DNA of 64,000 nucleotides from Xenophilus sp. Marseille-Q4582 (GCF_916700565.1 NZ_CAKAKO010000004.1:806001-870000), one strand, 5' to 3'; numbered from the stretch's first letter, positions 26,821 to 36,160 are shown. The notes: generated by a model from the sequence alone, not told the origin. Made by a program: numbers and translations.

Positions 26821-27735
26821 ATGCACACCCGGGTGCTGCAGGAGACCGCGGTGCGCTACTTCGTCGAAGTGGTGCGCACCGGCTCGGTCAAGGAGGCCGC
26901 CCTCAAGCTCAACGTGGCGCCCTCGGCCGTCAGCCGGCAGATCGCGCGGCTGGAGCAGGAACTGGACACGCTGCTTTTCGAGCGGCGCGCGCGCGGCATG
27001 GTGCCCAACGCCGCGGGCGAGCTGCTGGCCGCCCATGCCAGCCGCCAGCAGCAGGACATCGAGCGCGTCGCCTCGGAGATCGGTGCGCTGCGCGGCCTGC
27101 GCGCGGGCAGCGTGCGCATCGCCAGCACGGGCGGCTTCGCGGCCGATTTCCTGCCCACGCTGATCGCCACCTTCCAGCAGCGGCATGGCGGCATCCTGTT
27201 CCACCTTGACGTGTTTCCGCAGGGCCAGATCGCGCGCCGCGTGCGTGACGGCGAGGCGGACATCGGCATCACGCTCAGCGCCCTGCCCGAGCTGGGCCTG
27301 CGCGTCGAGCTGCGGCATCCCAGCCCCGTGCTGGCCATCATGGGCACGCGCCATCCGCTTGCCCAACAGCGCCACGTGTCGCTGGCCCAGGTGGTGGAGC
27401 ATCCGCTGGCGCTGCCGCCCAAGGACAGTTCGCTGCGCCAGTTGCTGGACATCAGCTGTTCGCGCCAGGGCCTGCGCTACGCGCCGGCGCTGGTCAGCAA
27501 CCATGCCGACACCCTGGCCAGCTTCGTGGCGGCGGGCGGCCAGGCCATCGCCTTCTATGGCGAGATTTCCATCCGCACGCGCCTGCTGGCCCATGCGGTT
27601 GCGGCCGTGCCGTTGCGCGACCGCGAGATGAACGAGCGCTACTTGGAAGTGCAGACCCTGGCTGGCCGCAACCTGCCGGAGGCGGCCAAGGCCTTCGTTC
27701 AGCACCTGGTGGAGGCCATCCGGGCCACCGGCTGA
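26821..27735 (+). CDS. LysR-family transcriptional regulator
   Basis: A 304-residue regulator. The helix-turn-helix covers about residues 8-66 (ETAVRYFVEVVRTGSVKEAA, then LNVAPSAVSRQIARLEQEL), followed by an effector domain. I choose the ATG at 26821 because a near-perfect ribosome site, AAGGAGG, lies eight bases before it. An upstream in-frame ATG at 26797 has none and falls inside the palindrome. The gene is divergent from the Bug-amidase operon and is probably its regulator. Ligand unknown. Confidence 0.9.
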   Translation: MHTRVLQETAVRYFVEVVRTGSVKEAALKLNVAPSAVSRQIARLEQELDTLLFERRARGMVPNAAGELLAAHASRQQQDIERVASEIGALRGLRAGSVRIASTGGFAADFLPTLIATFQQRHGGILFHLDVFPQGQIARRVRDGEADIGITLSALPELGLRVELRHPSPVLAIMGTRHPLAQQRHVSLAQVVEHPLALPPKDSSLRQLLDISCSRQGLRYAPALVSNHADTLASFVAAGGQAIAFYGEISIRTRLLAHAVAAVPLRDREMNERYLEVQTLAGRNLPEAAKAFVQHLVEAIRATG

Positions 27736-27918
27736 CGCGAGACAGCGGGAAGCGCACGGCTGGATTGCCAAGGCCGCAACAAAACTTTCTGATTTCGGCG
27801 ATGAATGGAATGCAGCGCGGGCCGAGAATGCGCCCTCGGCCGCCGCACGGCGTTGCCTGCGCTGCCGCGCGCGCCGCCCTGCCGGCCGGCTCTTCTCTAC
27901 TTCTTTGTCCCGACTGCC

Positions 27919-28269
27919 ATGACCGCTGCCCAGAACCTGCCCTTCTCGAAAATCCGCGTCGCCGCCGGCCTGGCCTTCCTGGCCGGCGAGATGCCTTTCG
28001 CCTCCGACGGCAGCATTCCCGAAGGCATCGCGGCCCAGACGCGCCTGACGCTGGCGCGCATCGCGGCCACCCTGGCCACCGTGCAGCTGGACCTGAGCGA
28101 CGTCGTGTCGGTGAACGTCTTCCTCACGCACAAGGAGGATTTCGCCGAGTTCAATAAGGTCTATGCCGAACACTTCCGCGACCCGCTGCCCGTGCGCGCG
28201 ACGGTGGTTTCGCAGCTGGTCGCGCCCGCGCGCGTCGAAATCTGCGTGACCGCGGCGCTGCGGGCCTAA
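27919..28269 (+). CDS. RidA-family imine deaminase
   Basis: A 116-residue protein of the RidA/YjgF/UK114 family, which forms trimers and hydrolyses reactive enamines and imines released by amino-acid-oxidising enzymes. The arginine used by active members is present in VAPARVEICVTAALRA. The ATG at 27919 gives the usual N-terminal length. A FAD-dependent amino-acid oxidase or dehydrogenase gene begins 48 bases downstream, so the pair probably makes and removes imino acids together. Confidence 0.9.
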   Translation: MTAAQNLPFSKIRVAAGLAFLAGEMPFASDGSIPEGIAAQTRLTLARIAATLATVQLDLSDVVSVNVFLTHKEDFAEFNKVYAEHFRDPLPVRATVVSQLVAPARVEICVTAALRA

Positions 28270-28317
28270 GCTGCGTTCCTTCATCCCTCACAGGCGGCCG
28301 CGGCCGCACGAAGCGAC

Positions 28318-29553
28318 ATGAGTTCAGACATCCTGGTCCTGGGCGCCGGCATGGTCGGCGTGGGCACGGCATTGGCGCTGCGCCAGCGCGGCCATGCGGT
28401 CACGCTGGTCGACCGCAAGGCGCCGGGCCAGGAGACTTCGTACGGCAACGCCGGCATCATCCAGCGCGAAGCCGTTCGGCCCTATGCCTTTCCGCGCGAC
28501 TGGCGCAAGCTGGTGCAGGTGGCGCTGCGGCGCGGCAACGACGTGCACTACCACGCGGCCGGCATGCCGGCGCTCGCGACGCGGCTGTACCGCTACTGGT
28601 CGCATTCGGCGCCGCGGGCCTATCCCGGCATCGCGGCCGCCTACGCGGCGCTGATCGCGCACAGCCTCAGCGAGCACGCCGGCTGGATCCGCCAGGCCGA
28701 TGCCGAAGACCTGGTCAAGCGGGAAGGCTGGATGCAGGGCTTTCGCACGCCCGCCCTGTTCGAGCAGGCCGGCCGCGAGGCCCGGGAGGCGGCGCAGGCC
28801 CACGGCCTGGGCTGCGACCTGCTCGACGGCGAGGCGCTGGCGCACCGCGTGCCCGCCCTGCGCCAGCGCCTGGCAGGGGCCATCCACTGGCGCGACCCCT
28901 GGGCCGTCAACGACCCCGGCGAACTGGTCGCCCGCTATGCCGCGCTGTTCGAGCGCATGGGCGGGCGGCTGCTGCGCGGCGATGCCGCCAGCCTGCGCCG
29001 GCAGGGCGCAGGCTGGGCGGTCGATACGCAGGAAGGGCCGGTCCAGGCCGCGCATGCGGTGCTGGCGCTGGGGCCCTGGGCCGATGCCGCGCTCGTGCGC
29101 TTCGGCTACCGCTTCCCGCTGTTCGTCAAGCGCGGCTACCACCGCCACTACGCGGGCGGCGCGACGCTGGACATGCCCCTGCTCGACGTCGAGCAGGGCG
29201 TGATGCTCGCGCCCATGCGGCGTGGCCTGCGCCTGACCACGGGCGCCGAGTTCGCCCCCATCGATGCCCCGCCCACGCCCGTGCAGCTGGCCGAGGCCGA
29301 ACGCTCCACGCGCGAGCTGGTGGACCTGGGCCAGGGCGTGGAAGCCCAGCCCTGGCTGGGCGCGCGCCCCTGCACGGCCGACATGAAGCCGGTCATCGGC
29401 GCTGCGCCGCGCCACCCCGGCCTGTGGTTCAACTTCGGCCATGGCCACCAGGGCTTCACCCTGGGGCCGGCCAGCGGGCGGCTCGTCGCCGAGCTGATCG
29501 GCGGCGAGACGCCGTATGTCGATCCGCGGCCCTATTCGCCGCAGCGCTTCTGA
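28318..29553 (+). CDS. FAD-dependent D-amino-acid dehydrogenase-like oxidoreductase
   Basis: A 411-residue DAO-fold flavoprotein. The dinucleotide-binding motif LVLGAGMVGVGTALALRQRG is at the start, followed by ETSYGNAGIIQ, which is typical of DadA-like enzymes, and the C-terminal FAD segment FNFGHGHQGFTLGPASGRLVAE. DadA oxidises D-amino acids to imino acids and passes electrons to quinone. Because RidA, which removes imines, is encoded directly upstream, amine or D-amino-acid oxidation is likely. Substrate cannot be read from sequence. Confidence 0.88.
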   Translation: MSSDILVLGAGMVGVGTALALRQRGHAVTLVDRKAPGQETSYGNAGIIQREAVRPYAFPRDWRKLVQVALRRGNDVHYHAAGMPALATRLYRYWSHSAPRAYPGIAAAYAALIAHSLSEHAGWIRQADAEDLVKREGWMQGFRTPALFEQAGREAREAAQAHGLGCDLLDGEALAHRVPALRQRLAGAIHWRDPWAVNDPGELVARYAALFERMGGRLLRGDAASLRRQGAGWAVDTQEGPVQAAHAVLALGPWADAALVRFGYRFPLFVKRGYHRHYAGGATLDMPLLDVEQGVMLAPMRRGLRLTTGAEFAPIDAPPTPVQLAEAERSTRELVDLGQGVEAQPWLGARPCTADMKPVIGAAPRHPGLWFNFGHGHQGFTLGPASGRLVAELIGGETPYVDPRPYSPQRF

Positions 29554-29671
29554 AGCGCGACGGACCTCTGCTGACGCCGTGATGCGGCCCCGATGGCGGG
29601 CAGGGCTCAAGGAGGCGTCGCTAGACTTCTCGTACGCATGCGCGCCGGGCGCATGCGCCAAAGCGGATCAG

Positions 29672-30889
29672 ATGGGCGCAGCAACGACGCGAACAGGGAC
29701 CGGCCAGGCAGACAGGCTGGCGCACGTGGACGGCCTGCGCGGCTTCGCGCTGTTCGGCATCTTCGTGGTCAACAGCGCGATGATCGCTTCGCCCTACCAG
29801 GCGCTGGGGCTGCCCGACCCGGCCTTCGACGCCCCCGTGGATGCGGCGGTGCGCTGGTTCGTGGCCTGCGTGTTCGAGACCAAGTTCTACCTGCTGTTCT
29901 CCTTTCTCTTCGGCTACAGCTTCACCTTGCAGATGACGGCCGCGCAGCGCAGCGGCGCAGCCTTCGCGCCGCGCTTCCTGCGGCGCCTGGTGGGGCTGGC
30001 GGTGCTGGGCCTGGCCCACGCCATGCTGTTCTACCCGGGCGACATCCTGCTGGCCTATGCGCTGCTGGGCCTGCCGTTGCTGGCCTGGCGGCGGCTGGAT
30101 CCGGGCCGGGCGCTGCGCCGCGCGCGCTGGATGGGCCTGCTCGCCGTCTCGCTGTGGCTGCTGCTGGGGCTGTTCATCCTCTGGCTGCCGGGCACCGTGG
30201 ACGACGCCACGGCCTATCGCACCGATGCGCAGGCGGCACTGGCCGCCTACCGCAGCGGCTGGGCGGGCACCGTGCTGCAGAACACGCGCGAATGGGCGGG
30301 CAGCATCTGGTGGCAGCTGATGCTGGTGCAGGGGCCCTTCGTGGCCGTGATGTTCCTGGTGGGCTACGCCCTGGGCCGGCGCGAGGCGCTGGCCGACCCG
30401 TGGCGCGAGCCGGGCCGTCTGCGCCAGCTGCTGCTGATCGGCCTGCTGCCCGGGCTGGCGGGCGCGGCCTTCTATGCCACCACCGCGCTGCCGTCGGTGC
30501 CGATTTCGTGGAAGCTGCTGGGCCTGGCCGTGGGGCTGGCGACGGCGCCCCTGCTGTCGCTGAGCTACGGCGCCGCCTTCCTGCTGCTGTGGCGCAGCGC
30601 CTGCGGGCCATGCCTGGCGGCCTGGCTGGCGCCGGCCGGCCGCATGGCGCTCACCCACTACCTGATGCAGTCGGTGCTGTGCGCCTTCGTGTTCACGGGC
30701 TGGGGCCTGCGCCGGGTCAGTGCGGTGCCGCCGCTCGGCGTGCTGGTGCTGGTCCTTCTGCTGTTCGGCCTGCAACTGCTGCTGTCGCGCTGGTGGATGC
30801 AGCGCCATGTCCATGGCCCGGTGGAAGGGCTGCTGCGCGCGCTGACTCTGGCAAGGTGGCCGCGCTGGCGCCGGACCCCGGTCGCGTGA
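29672..30889 (+). CDS. DUF418-family polytopic membrane protein
   Basis: A 405-residue protein with about ten hydrophobic segments. It opens with VDGLRGFALFGIFVVNSAM, the characteristic first helix of DUF418/YeiB proteins, and contains FYLLFSFLFGYSF and a C-terminal GRMALTHYLMQSVL, the second family motif. Function is not known. The start is placed at the ATG at 29672, about 15 residues before the first helix; the longer open frame upstream overlaps the oxidoreductase gene. It is convergent with the first universal stress gene across a bidirectional terminator. Confidence 0.85.
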   Translation: MGAATTRTGTGQADRLAHVDGLRGFALFGIFVVNSAMIASPYQALGLPDPAFDAPVDAAVRWFVACVFETKFYLLFSFLFGYSFTLQMTAAQRSGAAFAPRFLRRLVGLAVLGLAHAMLFYPGDILLAYALLGLPLLAWRRLDPGRALRRARWMGLLAVSLWLLLGLFILWLPGTVDDATAYRTDAQAALAAYRSGWAGTVLQNTREWAGSIWWQLMLVQGPFVAVMFLVGYALGRREALADPWREPGRLRQLLLIGLLPGLAGAAFYATTALPSVPISWKLLGLAVGLATAPLLSLSYGAAFLLLWRSACGPCLAAWLAPAGRMALTHYLMQSVLCAFVFTGWGLRRVSAVPPLGVLVLVLLLFGLQLLLSRWWMQRHVHGPVEGLLRALTLARWPRWRRTPVA

Positions 30890-30917
30890 GTCCTCGCACG
30901 CCCGTCCCTGCCGCCAA

Positions 30918-30946
30918 GGAAAAAGCAGGGCGCAGGGCCCGGCTTT
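30918..30946. terminator. Bidirectional terminator between DUF418 and universal stress genes
   Basis: A ten-base stem with one mismatch (AAAGCAGGGC / GCCCGGCTTT) and a five-base loop. On the minus strand it is followed by TTCC after three T, so it serves best as the end of the universal stress gene; on the plus strand the tail is short. Confidence 0.6.
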
Positions 30947-30988
30947 CATGCGCACGGCGGCGGCCGATGCGCGGCGGCCCGCCGCGGC

Positions 30989-31414
30989 TTACTGCACCAG
31001 CAGCACGCTGCGTTCCGCATCGGCGATCACGTTGGTCGCCACCGAACCCATGAGCGCGCGGCCCAGCGCGCCATGGCCGCGCGTGCCCACCACGATCAGG
31101 CCGGCATCCGCCTCGTTGGCGGCGGCGACGATCTCGGCCGCGGCATTGCCGTGGCGGCTCTGGATGCTGTAGTTGCTCACGCCCAGCTGCGCCAGCTGCG
31201 CCTTCACGGGATCGAGCACCTTGGCGCTTTCCTCGGCGTAGTACTCGTGGAGCAGCTCCTTGCTGATGTGGCGGCTGGCGTGCGGCGGAATGGCCGCGCA
31301 GACGTTGACCAGGATCAGCTCATTGCCTTCGACGAACTGGGCGCGGTGAGCCACCAGGTAGTCCAGGGCCTTGCGGGTGTAGGCGCTGCCGTCCACGGCG
31401 ACGACGATCTTCAT
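30989..31414 (-). CDS. Universal stress protein (UspA family)
   Basis: A 141-residue UspA-fold protein. The ATP-binding pattern is visible as VVAVDGSAYTRKALDYL at the start and VVGTRGHGALGRALMGSVATNV at the end (G-2x-G-9x-G-S/T). These small proteins accumulate under stress, and many are induced by low oxygen through FNR/ANR in Burkholderiales and pseudomonads. It lies next to a second Usp gene and the cbb3 oxidase island, which fits that role. No FNR box was found in its own upstream region. Confidence 0.92.
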   Translation of the reverse strand: MKIVVAVDGSAYTRKALDYLVAHRAQFVEGNELILVNVCAAIPPHASRHISKELLHEYYAEESAKVLDPVKAQLAQLGVSNYSIQSRHGNAAAEIVAAANEADAGLIVVGTRGHGALGRALMGSVATNVIADAERSVLLVQ

Positions 31415-31629
31415 AGGTGTGCACTCCTCAAAAAAACAATGAAAGGCGGGACCGATGCGGGCATCGGGCAGTCCGGCCACGGACATCGCAGCGCTGTCGT
31501 TCTTGGAGCTATGGCTTGCACGCGGGGCAGGGCCTGCGCGGCCTTGCGTCCAAATCTTATGACGCGGCCGGGTCCGTGCTTGTCAGCCGCGGGCGCGTGA
31601 ACGCGCGCGGCGGGACCAAGGGCCGGGGT

Positions 31630-32073
31630 TCAGCGCAGCACCAGCACCGGAATGCTGGAATGCGTCAGCACGTTGAGCGTCTCGCTGCCCATCAGCAGGC
31701 GCTTGAGGCCCTTGCGGCCATGCGAGGCCATCACGATCAGGTCGGCCTTGTGCTTGGTGGCCGCGGCAATGATCGACTCGGCCACCAGGTCCGACTTGGC
31801 GACGGCGCCGCGGGCCACCACGCCCTTGGCTTCGGCCTGCTGCACATAGCGGTCGACCAGCGCGCGGCCCTGCTCGGTCCACTGCTTCTCGATCCGGGCC
31901 ACGTCGACCGCCTCGAAGGCGATGGCCCCTTCCATGTAGCTCGTGGGGTAGCGCTGGGTCACGGTGAGCACTACCAGCTCGGCGCCCGTGCCGGCGGCCA
32001 GGCCGATGGCATGGGCGACCGCCTTCTTCGACAGGGGTGTGGCGTCGGTGGCGACGAGGATGCGCTTGTACAT
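31630..32073 (-). CDS. Universal stress protein (UspA family)
   Basis: A 147-residue UspA-fold protein with ILVATDATPLSKKAVAHAIG at the start and VMASHGRKGLKRLLMGSETLNVL at the end, the ATP-binding glycine pattern. It is divergent from ccoI. An FNR-like box lies 74 bases before its start, and a fair minus-strand -10 (TAAGCT at 32125-32120) is placed about 31 bases from the box centre, as in class II FNR-activated promoters. Thus it is probably induced at low oxygen. It shares only the fold with its neighbour at 31 kb. Confidence 0.92.
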   Translation of the reverse strand: MYKRILVATDATPLSKKAVAHAIGLAAGTGAELVVLTVTQRYPTSYMEGAIAFEAVDVARIEKQWTEQGRALVDRYVQQAEAKGVVARGAVAKSDLVAESIIAAATKHKADLIVMASHGRKGLKRLLMGSETLNVLTHSSIPVLVLR

Positions 32074-32146
32074 GAGGGGTCTCCTTGTCCGGGGGCGCGG
32101 GCCGACAGTGGCCAGGGCCAGCTTAGCCGGAAGGCGCGCGAAAGCC

Positions 32147-32160
32147 TTGATCCCTGTCAA
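32147..32160. promoter_or_regulatory. FNR-box-like site between universal stress gene and ccoI
   Basis: TTGAT-CCCT-GTCAA matches the FNR consensus TTGAT-N4-ATCAA with one mismatch. Its spacing fits activation of the minus-strand universal stress gene (predicted start near 32112, 39-base leader). Toward ccoI, class II geometry would put the transcription start at the ATG itself, so ccoI control by this site is less certain. Confidence 0.7.
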
Positions 32161-32194
32161 ATCCTTGCCGCGTGTGCGGTCGCATCATGCATGC

Positions 32195-34513
32195 ATGTCC
32201 ACTGCACCGATCCTGGGCTGCGCGGGCCTGCCCACGGGCGCCGAGCGGCAGGCCTTCGCCCGCCTCGACGACCCGGCCGAATGGAGCGGCTTCGGCCGCG
32301 AGCTCGAGGCCGGTGGCCGCTGGGAATCCAACTTCGCCGTCGAAGGCATGACCTGCGCAGCCTGCTCCTTCACGCTGGAGGACGCGCTCGCGCGCATCCC
32401 CGGCGTGCAGAAAGTGGTGGTGAGTGCCGCCAGCCGCCGCGCGCGCCTGGTGTGGTCGCCCGGCGCGGTGCGGCCCTCGCGCTGGCTGGAGGCCGTGGCG
32501 CAGCTCGGCTACCGGCTGCTGCCGGCGGGCGACGCCTCGCTGCGCCTGCTGCGGCAGCAGGAGGCGCGCCGCATGCTGTTCCGCTGGCTGGTGGCGGGCC
32601 TGTGCATGATGCAGGTCATGATGTACGCGCTGCCCGCGTACATCGCCGGCCCGGGCGACATGACGCCCGACATCGAGCAGTTGCTGCGCTGGGCCTCGTG
32701 GGTGCTGAGCCTGCCCGTCATGTTCTTCTGCTGCGGCCCCTTCTTCCGCAGCGCCTGGCGCGACCTGCGGCGCGGGCGCATCGGCATGGACGTGCCCGTG
32801 GCCCTGGGCATGGCGATCGCCTTCGGCGTCAGCACGGCGGGCACCTTCGATCCGCAGGGGCCCTTCGGTCACGAGGTGTACTTCGACTCGCTGACCATGT
32901 TCGTGTTCTTCCTGCTCACCGGCCGCTGGCTGGAGGCGCGGCTGCGCGAGCGCACCGCCGGCGCGCTGGACGCGCTGGGCAACCGGCTGCCCGAGCAGGT
33001 CGAGCGCCAGTGCGCCGACGGCAGTTTCGAAGCCGTGGCGCCGCGCCGGCTGCGCCCCGGCGACGTGCTGCGCGTGAAGCCCGGCGAGGCCTTCGCCGCC
33101 GACGGCGTGGTGATCGAAGGCGACACGCTGGCCGATGAGGCGCTGCTCACGGGCGAATCGCGCCCGGTGCCGCGGCCCTGCGGCGCGCGCGTGCATGCGG
33201 GCAGCCACAACCTCGCGGCCGTGGTGCTGGTGCGCGCCACCTCGGTCGGCGCCTCCACGCGCTTCGGTCAGATCGTGGCGCTGATGGACGAGGCCGCCAC
33301 GCAGCGCCCGCGCCTGGCGCAGCTGGCCGACCGCATCGCCAGCCCTTTCCTGGCCGTGGTGCTGCTGGCCGCCTTCGGCGCCGTGCTCTGGTGGTGGCCC
33401 ACCGATCCGGGGCGCGCGCTGATGATCGCCGTCTCGGTGCTGATCGTGACCTGCCCCTGCGCGCTGTCGCTGGCCACGCCGGCGGCCATGCTGGCCAGCG
33501 CTGGCGCGCTGGCGCGGCGCGGCGTGCTGGTGGGAAGGCTGCAGGCGCTGGAGCCGCTGGCCGCCGTGGACACGCTGGTCTTCGACAAGACCGGCACGCT
33601 GACGCGCGACACGCCCCGGCTGGCGCGCATCTACAGCCGGCGCGGCATGCCGCCGGGCGAGGCGCTGGCGCGCGCCGCGGCGCTGGCGCAGGGCTCGCTG
33701 CACCCGGCCTCGCGGGCGCTGGCGCAGGCCTGGGCGCAGACGCACGGCCAACCTCCGGCCTGGCGTGCCGGCGGGCTGCAGGAGCAGATGGGGCAGGGCG
33801 TGCAGGCTCTGCTGCAGCACCTGCATCAGCACGGCGGCCTGCATCGGCTGGGATCGGCGGCCTATTGCGGCGTGGAGCGGCTGCCGGCGGATCTGCTGCA
33901 AGTCCACCTGGCCGACGAGCAAGGCTGGCTGGCCAGCTTCGCGCTGGAAGAAGACCTGCGCACCGAGGCGCCTGCCGCCGTGCAGGCCCTGAGTGGGCAG
34001 GGTGTTGAGGTCCAGCTGCTGTCGGGCGACCGCGCGCCGGCGGCGGCCGCGCTGGCGGCGGCCGCCGGCATCGCGGCGGATCGCGTGCGCGGCGACTGCG
34101 CGCCGGAGGACAAGCTGGCGAGCGTGAAGCAATGGCAGGCCGAGGGCCACCGCGTGGCCATGGTGGGCGACGGGCTCAACGACGGTCCCGTGCTGGCGCA
34201 GGCCGATGCCTCCTTCGCCTTCGGCCAGGCCGTGCCGCTGGCCCAGGCGCGGGCCGACTTTGTGGTGCTGGCCGACGACCTGTCGGTGATTCCCCTGGCC
34301 GTGGCCCAGGCGCGCCGCACGCTGCGCGTGGTGCGCCAGAACCTGGCCTGGTCGGCCGCCTACAACCTGCTGAGCGTGCCCTTCGCGCTCATGGGCCTGA
34401 TGCCGGCCTGGCTGGCGGGCCTGGGCATGGCGGCCAGTTCGGTGCTGGTGGTGCTCAACAGCACGCGCGTGGCGCGCGACCTGCCGGCGCCCCCGCAGGC
34501 GCAGGAGGCCTGA
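32195..34513 (+). CDS. ccoI: Copper-translocating P-type ATPase for cbb3 oxidase assembly (CcoI)
   Basis: A 772-residue P1B ATPase. Residues 48-110 form a metal-binding domain with GMTCAAC; then come eight predicted helices, the actuator motif LLTGES, the ion-site CPC in TCPCALSLATP, the phosphorylated aspartate in FDKTGTLT (residue 464), HP in GSLHPAS and the hinge GDGLNDGPVL. CcoI-type pumps deliver copper across the inner membrane for the CuB centre of cbb3 oxidase. The ccoS gene follows without a gap, then ccoNOQP, which supports this role rather than copper detoxification. An N-terminal stretch of 45 residues before the metal domain carries a cysteine segment of unknown use. Confidence 0.94.
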   Translation: MSTAPILGCAGLPTGAERQAFARLDDPAEWSGFGRELEAGGRWESNFAVEGMTCAACSFTLEDALARIPGVQKVVVSAASRRARLVWSPGAVRPSRWLEAVAQLGYRLLPAGDASLRLLRQQEARRMLFRWLVAGLCMMQVMMYALPAYIAGPGDMTPDIEQLLRWASWVLSLPVMFFCCGPFFRSAWRDLRRGRIGMDVPVALGMAIAFGVSTAGTFDPQGPFGHEVYFDSLTMFVFFLLTGRWLEARLRERTAGALDALGNRLPEQVERQCADGSFEAVAPRRLRPGDVLRVKPGEAFAADGVVIEGDTLADEALLTGESRPVPRPCGARVHAGSHNLAAVVLVRATSVGASTRFGQIVALMDEAATQRPRLAQLADRIASPFLAVVLLAAFGAVLWWWPTDPGRALMIAVSVLIVTCPCALSLATPAAMLASAGALARRGVLVGRLQALEPLAAVDTLVFDKTGTLTRDTPRLARIYSRRGMPPGEALARAAALAQGSLHPASRALAQAWAQTHGQPPAWRAGGLQEQMGQGVQALLQHLHQHGGLHRLGSAAYCGVERLPADLLQVHLADEQGWLASFALEEDLRTEAPAAVQALSGQGVEVQLLSGDRAPAAAALAAAAGIAADRVRGDCAPEDKLASVKQWQAEGHRVAMVGDGLNDGPVLAQADASFAFGQAVPLAQARADFVVLADDLSVIPLAVAQARRTLRVVRQNLAWSAAYNLLSVPFALMGLMPAWLAGLGMAASSVLVVLNSTRVARDLPAPPQAQEA

Positions 34514-34651
34514 ATGGACATCCTTTTCGTGCTGGTGCCGCTGTCGGTCCTGCTGGTGCTGGCCATCATCGCCGCCCTCTGGTGGACGGTGGAGCGTGGC
34601 CAGTTCGACGACATCGAGAAGGAAGGCGAGCGCATTCTGCGCGGCGATTGA
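34514..34651 (+). CDS. ccoS: cbb3 oxidase maturation protein CcoS
   Basis: A 45-residue single-pass membrane protein beginning directly after the ccoI stop. One helix (LVPLSVLLVLAIIAALWW) is followed by a short charged tail with QFDDIEKEGERIL, the CcoS signature. CcoS is needed for insertion of haem and copper into the catalytic subunit of cbb3 oxidase in Rhodobacter capsulatus. Its stop codon overlaps the FNR box that serves the ccoN promoter. Confidence 0.92.
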   Translation: MDILFVLVPLSVLLVLAIIAALWWTVERGQFDDIEKEGERILRGD

Positions 34652-34661
34652 TCTTGATCAA
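34648..34661 (+). promoter_or_regulatory. FNR box of the ccoNOQP promoter
   Basis: TTGAT-CTTG-ATCAA is a perfect match to the FNR/ANR consensus. Its centre lies 64 bases before the ccoN start, so a class II start site near 34696 would leave a 22-base leader. The site covers the ccoS stop codon, meaning ccoNOQP can be induced separately from ccoIS. Confidence 0.88.
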
Positions 34662-34717
34662 TCAAGCCCCTGATGCCCCGGCGGACACTTTGCAACATCC
34701 CTAAAAACCCGTACTCC

Positions 34718-36160
34718 ATGATGCAGACAGCAACCCCCCCTGCAGCGGTCTACACCGACACCGTCGTGCGCCAGTTCTCACTGATGGCGGTGGTCTGGGG
34801 CGTGGTCGGCATGCTCGTCGGCGTGGTCATCGCCGCGCAGCTGACCTGGCCCGAACTCAACCTGGGCATTCCGTGGCTCAGCTACGGCCGGCTGCGGCCG
34901 CTGCACACCAATGCGGTGATCTTCGCCTTCGGTGGCTGCGCGCTGTTCGCCACCAGCTACCACGTGGTGCAGCGCACCTGCCAGACGGCGCTGTTCCTGC
35001 CCAAGCTGGCGGCCTTCACCTTCTGGGGTTGGCAGCTGGTCATCGTGGCGGCCGCCATCTCGCTGCCGCTGGGCTACACCCAGGGCAAGGAATACGCCGA
35101 GCTGGAATGGCCCATCGACATCCTGATCGCCGCCGTGTGGGTGTCCTACGCCATCGTGTTCTTCGGCACCGTGGGCATGCGCAAGGTGCGCCACATCTAC
35201 GTGGCCAACTGGTTCTACGGCGCCTTCATCATCGCCGTGGCGCTGCTGCACATCGTCAACAGCGCCGCCATCCCCTCGGGCCTGATGAAGAGCTACTCGG
35301 CCTACGCCGGAGTGCAGGACGCGATGGTGCAGTGGTGGTACGGCCACAACGCCGTGGGCTTCTTCCTCACGGCCGGCTTCCTCGGGATGATGTACTACTA
35401 CATCCCCAAGCAGGCCGAGCGCCCGGTCTACAGCTACCGCCTGTCCATCGTCCACTTCTGGGCGCTGATCTTCACCTACATGTGGGCGGGCCCGCACCAC
35501 CTGCACTACACCGCGCTGCCGGACTGGACGCAGTCGGTGGGCATGCTGTTCTCGCTGATCCTGCTGGCGCCCAGCTGGGGCGGCATGATCAACGGCGTGA
35601 TGACCCTCTCGGGCGCCTGGCACAAGCTGCGCACCGACCCGATCCTGCGCTTCCTGATCGTGGCCCTGTCCTTCTACGGCATGTCCACCTTCGAGGGCCC
35701 GATGATGTCCATCAAGACCGTCAACGCCCTGTCGCACTACACCGACTGGACCGTGGGCCACGTGCACTCCGGTGCCCTGGGCTGGGTGGGTCTGATCTCG
35801 ATGGGCTCGCTGTACTACCTGATCCCGCGCATGTACGGCCGCACCACGATGTTCAGCATCAAGGCCATCGAACTGCACTTCTGGATGGCCACCGTCGGCA
35901 TCGTGCTGTACATCGCCGCGATGTGGATCGCCGGCGTGATGCAGGGGCTGATGTGGCGTGCGGTGAACCCCGACGGCACGCTGGCCTACACCTTCGCCGA
36001 GTCGGTGAAGGCCACCTACCCCTTCTATGCCGTGCGCCTGCTGGGCGGCCTGCTGTACCTGGGCGGCATGGTGGTCATGGCCTGGAACACCTGGATGACC
36101 GTGGTGTCGGGCCGCGCGGCGCGCGCCGTGATTCCGCCCGTCCAAGCGGCTCATGCCTGA
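34718..36160 (+). CDS. ccoN: cbb3-type cytochrome c oxidase subunit I
   Basis: The 480-residue catalytic subunit, with about twelve membrane helices. It binds haem b and the haem b3-CuB centre where oxygen is reduced to water. Conserved ligand segments include [40 protein letters not shown] and [18 protein letters not shown], and [14 protein letters not shown] near the haem propionates. It lacks the tyrosine region of A-type oxidases, as C-type enzymes do. First gene of the ccoNOQP operon; two adjacent ATG codons at 34718 and 34721 are possible starts. Confidence 0.97.
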   Translation: MMQTATPPAAVYTDTVVRQFSLMAVVWGVVGMLVGVVIAAQLTWPELNLGIPWLSYGRLRPLHTNAVIFAFGGCALFATSYHVVQRTCQTALFLPKLAAFTFWGWQLVIVAAAISLPLGYTQGKEYAELEWPIDILIAAVWVSYAIVFFGTVGMRKVRHIYVANWFYGAFIIAVALLHIVNSAAIPSGLMKSYSAYAGVQDAMVQWWYGHNAVGFFLTAGFLGMMYYYIPKQAERPVYSYRLSIVHFWALIFTYMWAGPHHLHYTALPDWTQSVGMLFSLILLAPSWGGMINGVMTLSGAWHKLRTDPILRFLIVALSFYGMSTFEGPMMSIKTVNALSHYTDWTVGHVHSGALGWVGLISMGSLYYLIPRMYGRTTMFSIKAIELHFWMATVGIVLYIAAMWIAGVMQGLMWRAVNPDGTLAYTFAESVKATYPFYAVRLLGGLLYLGGMVVMAWNTWMTVVSGRAARAVIPPVQAAHA

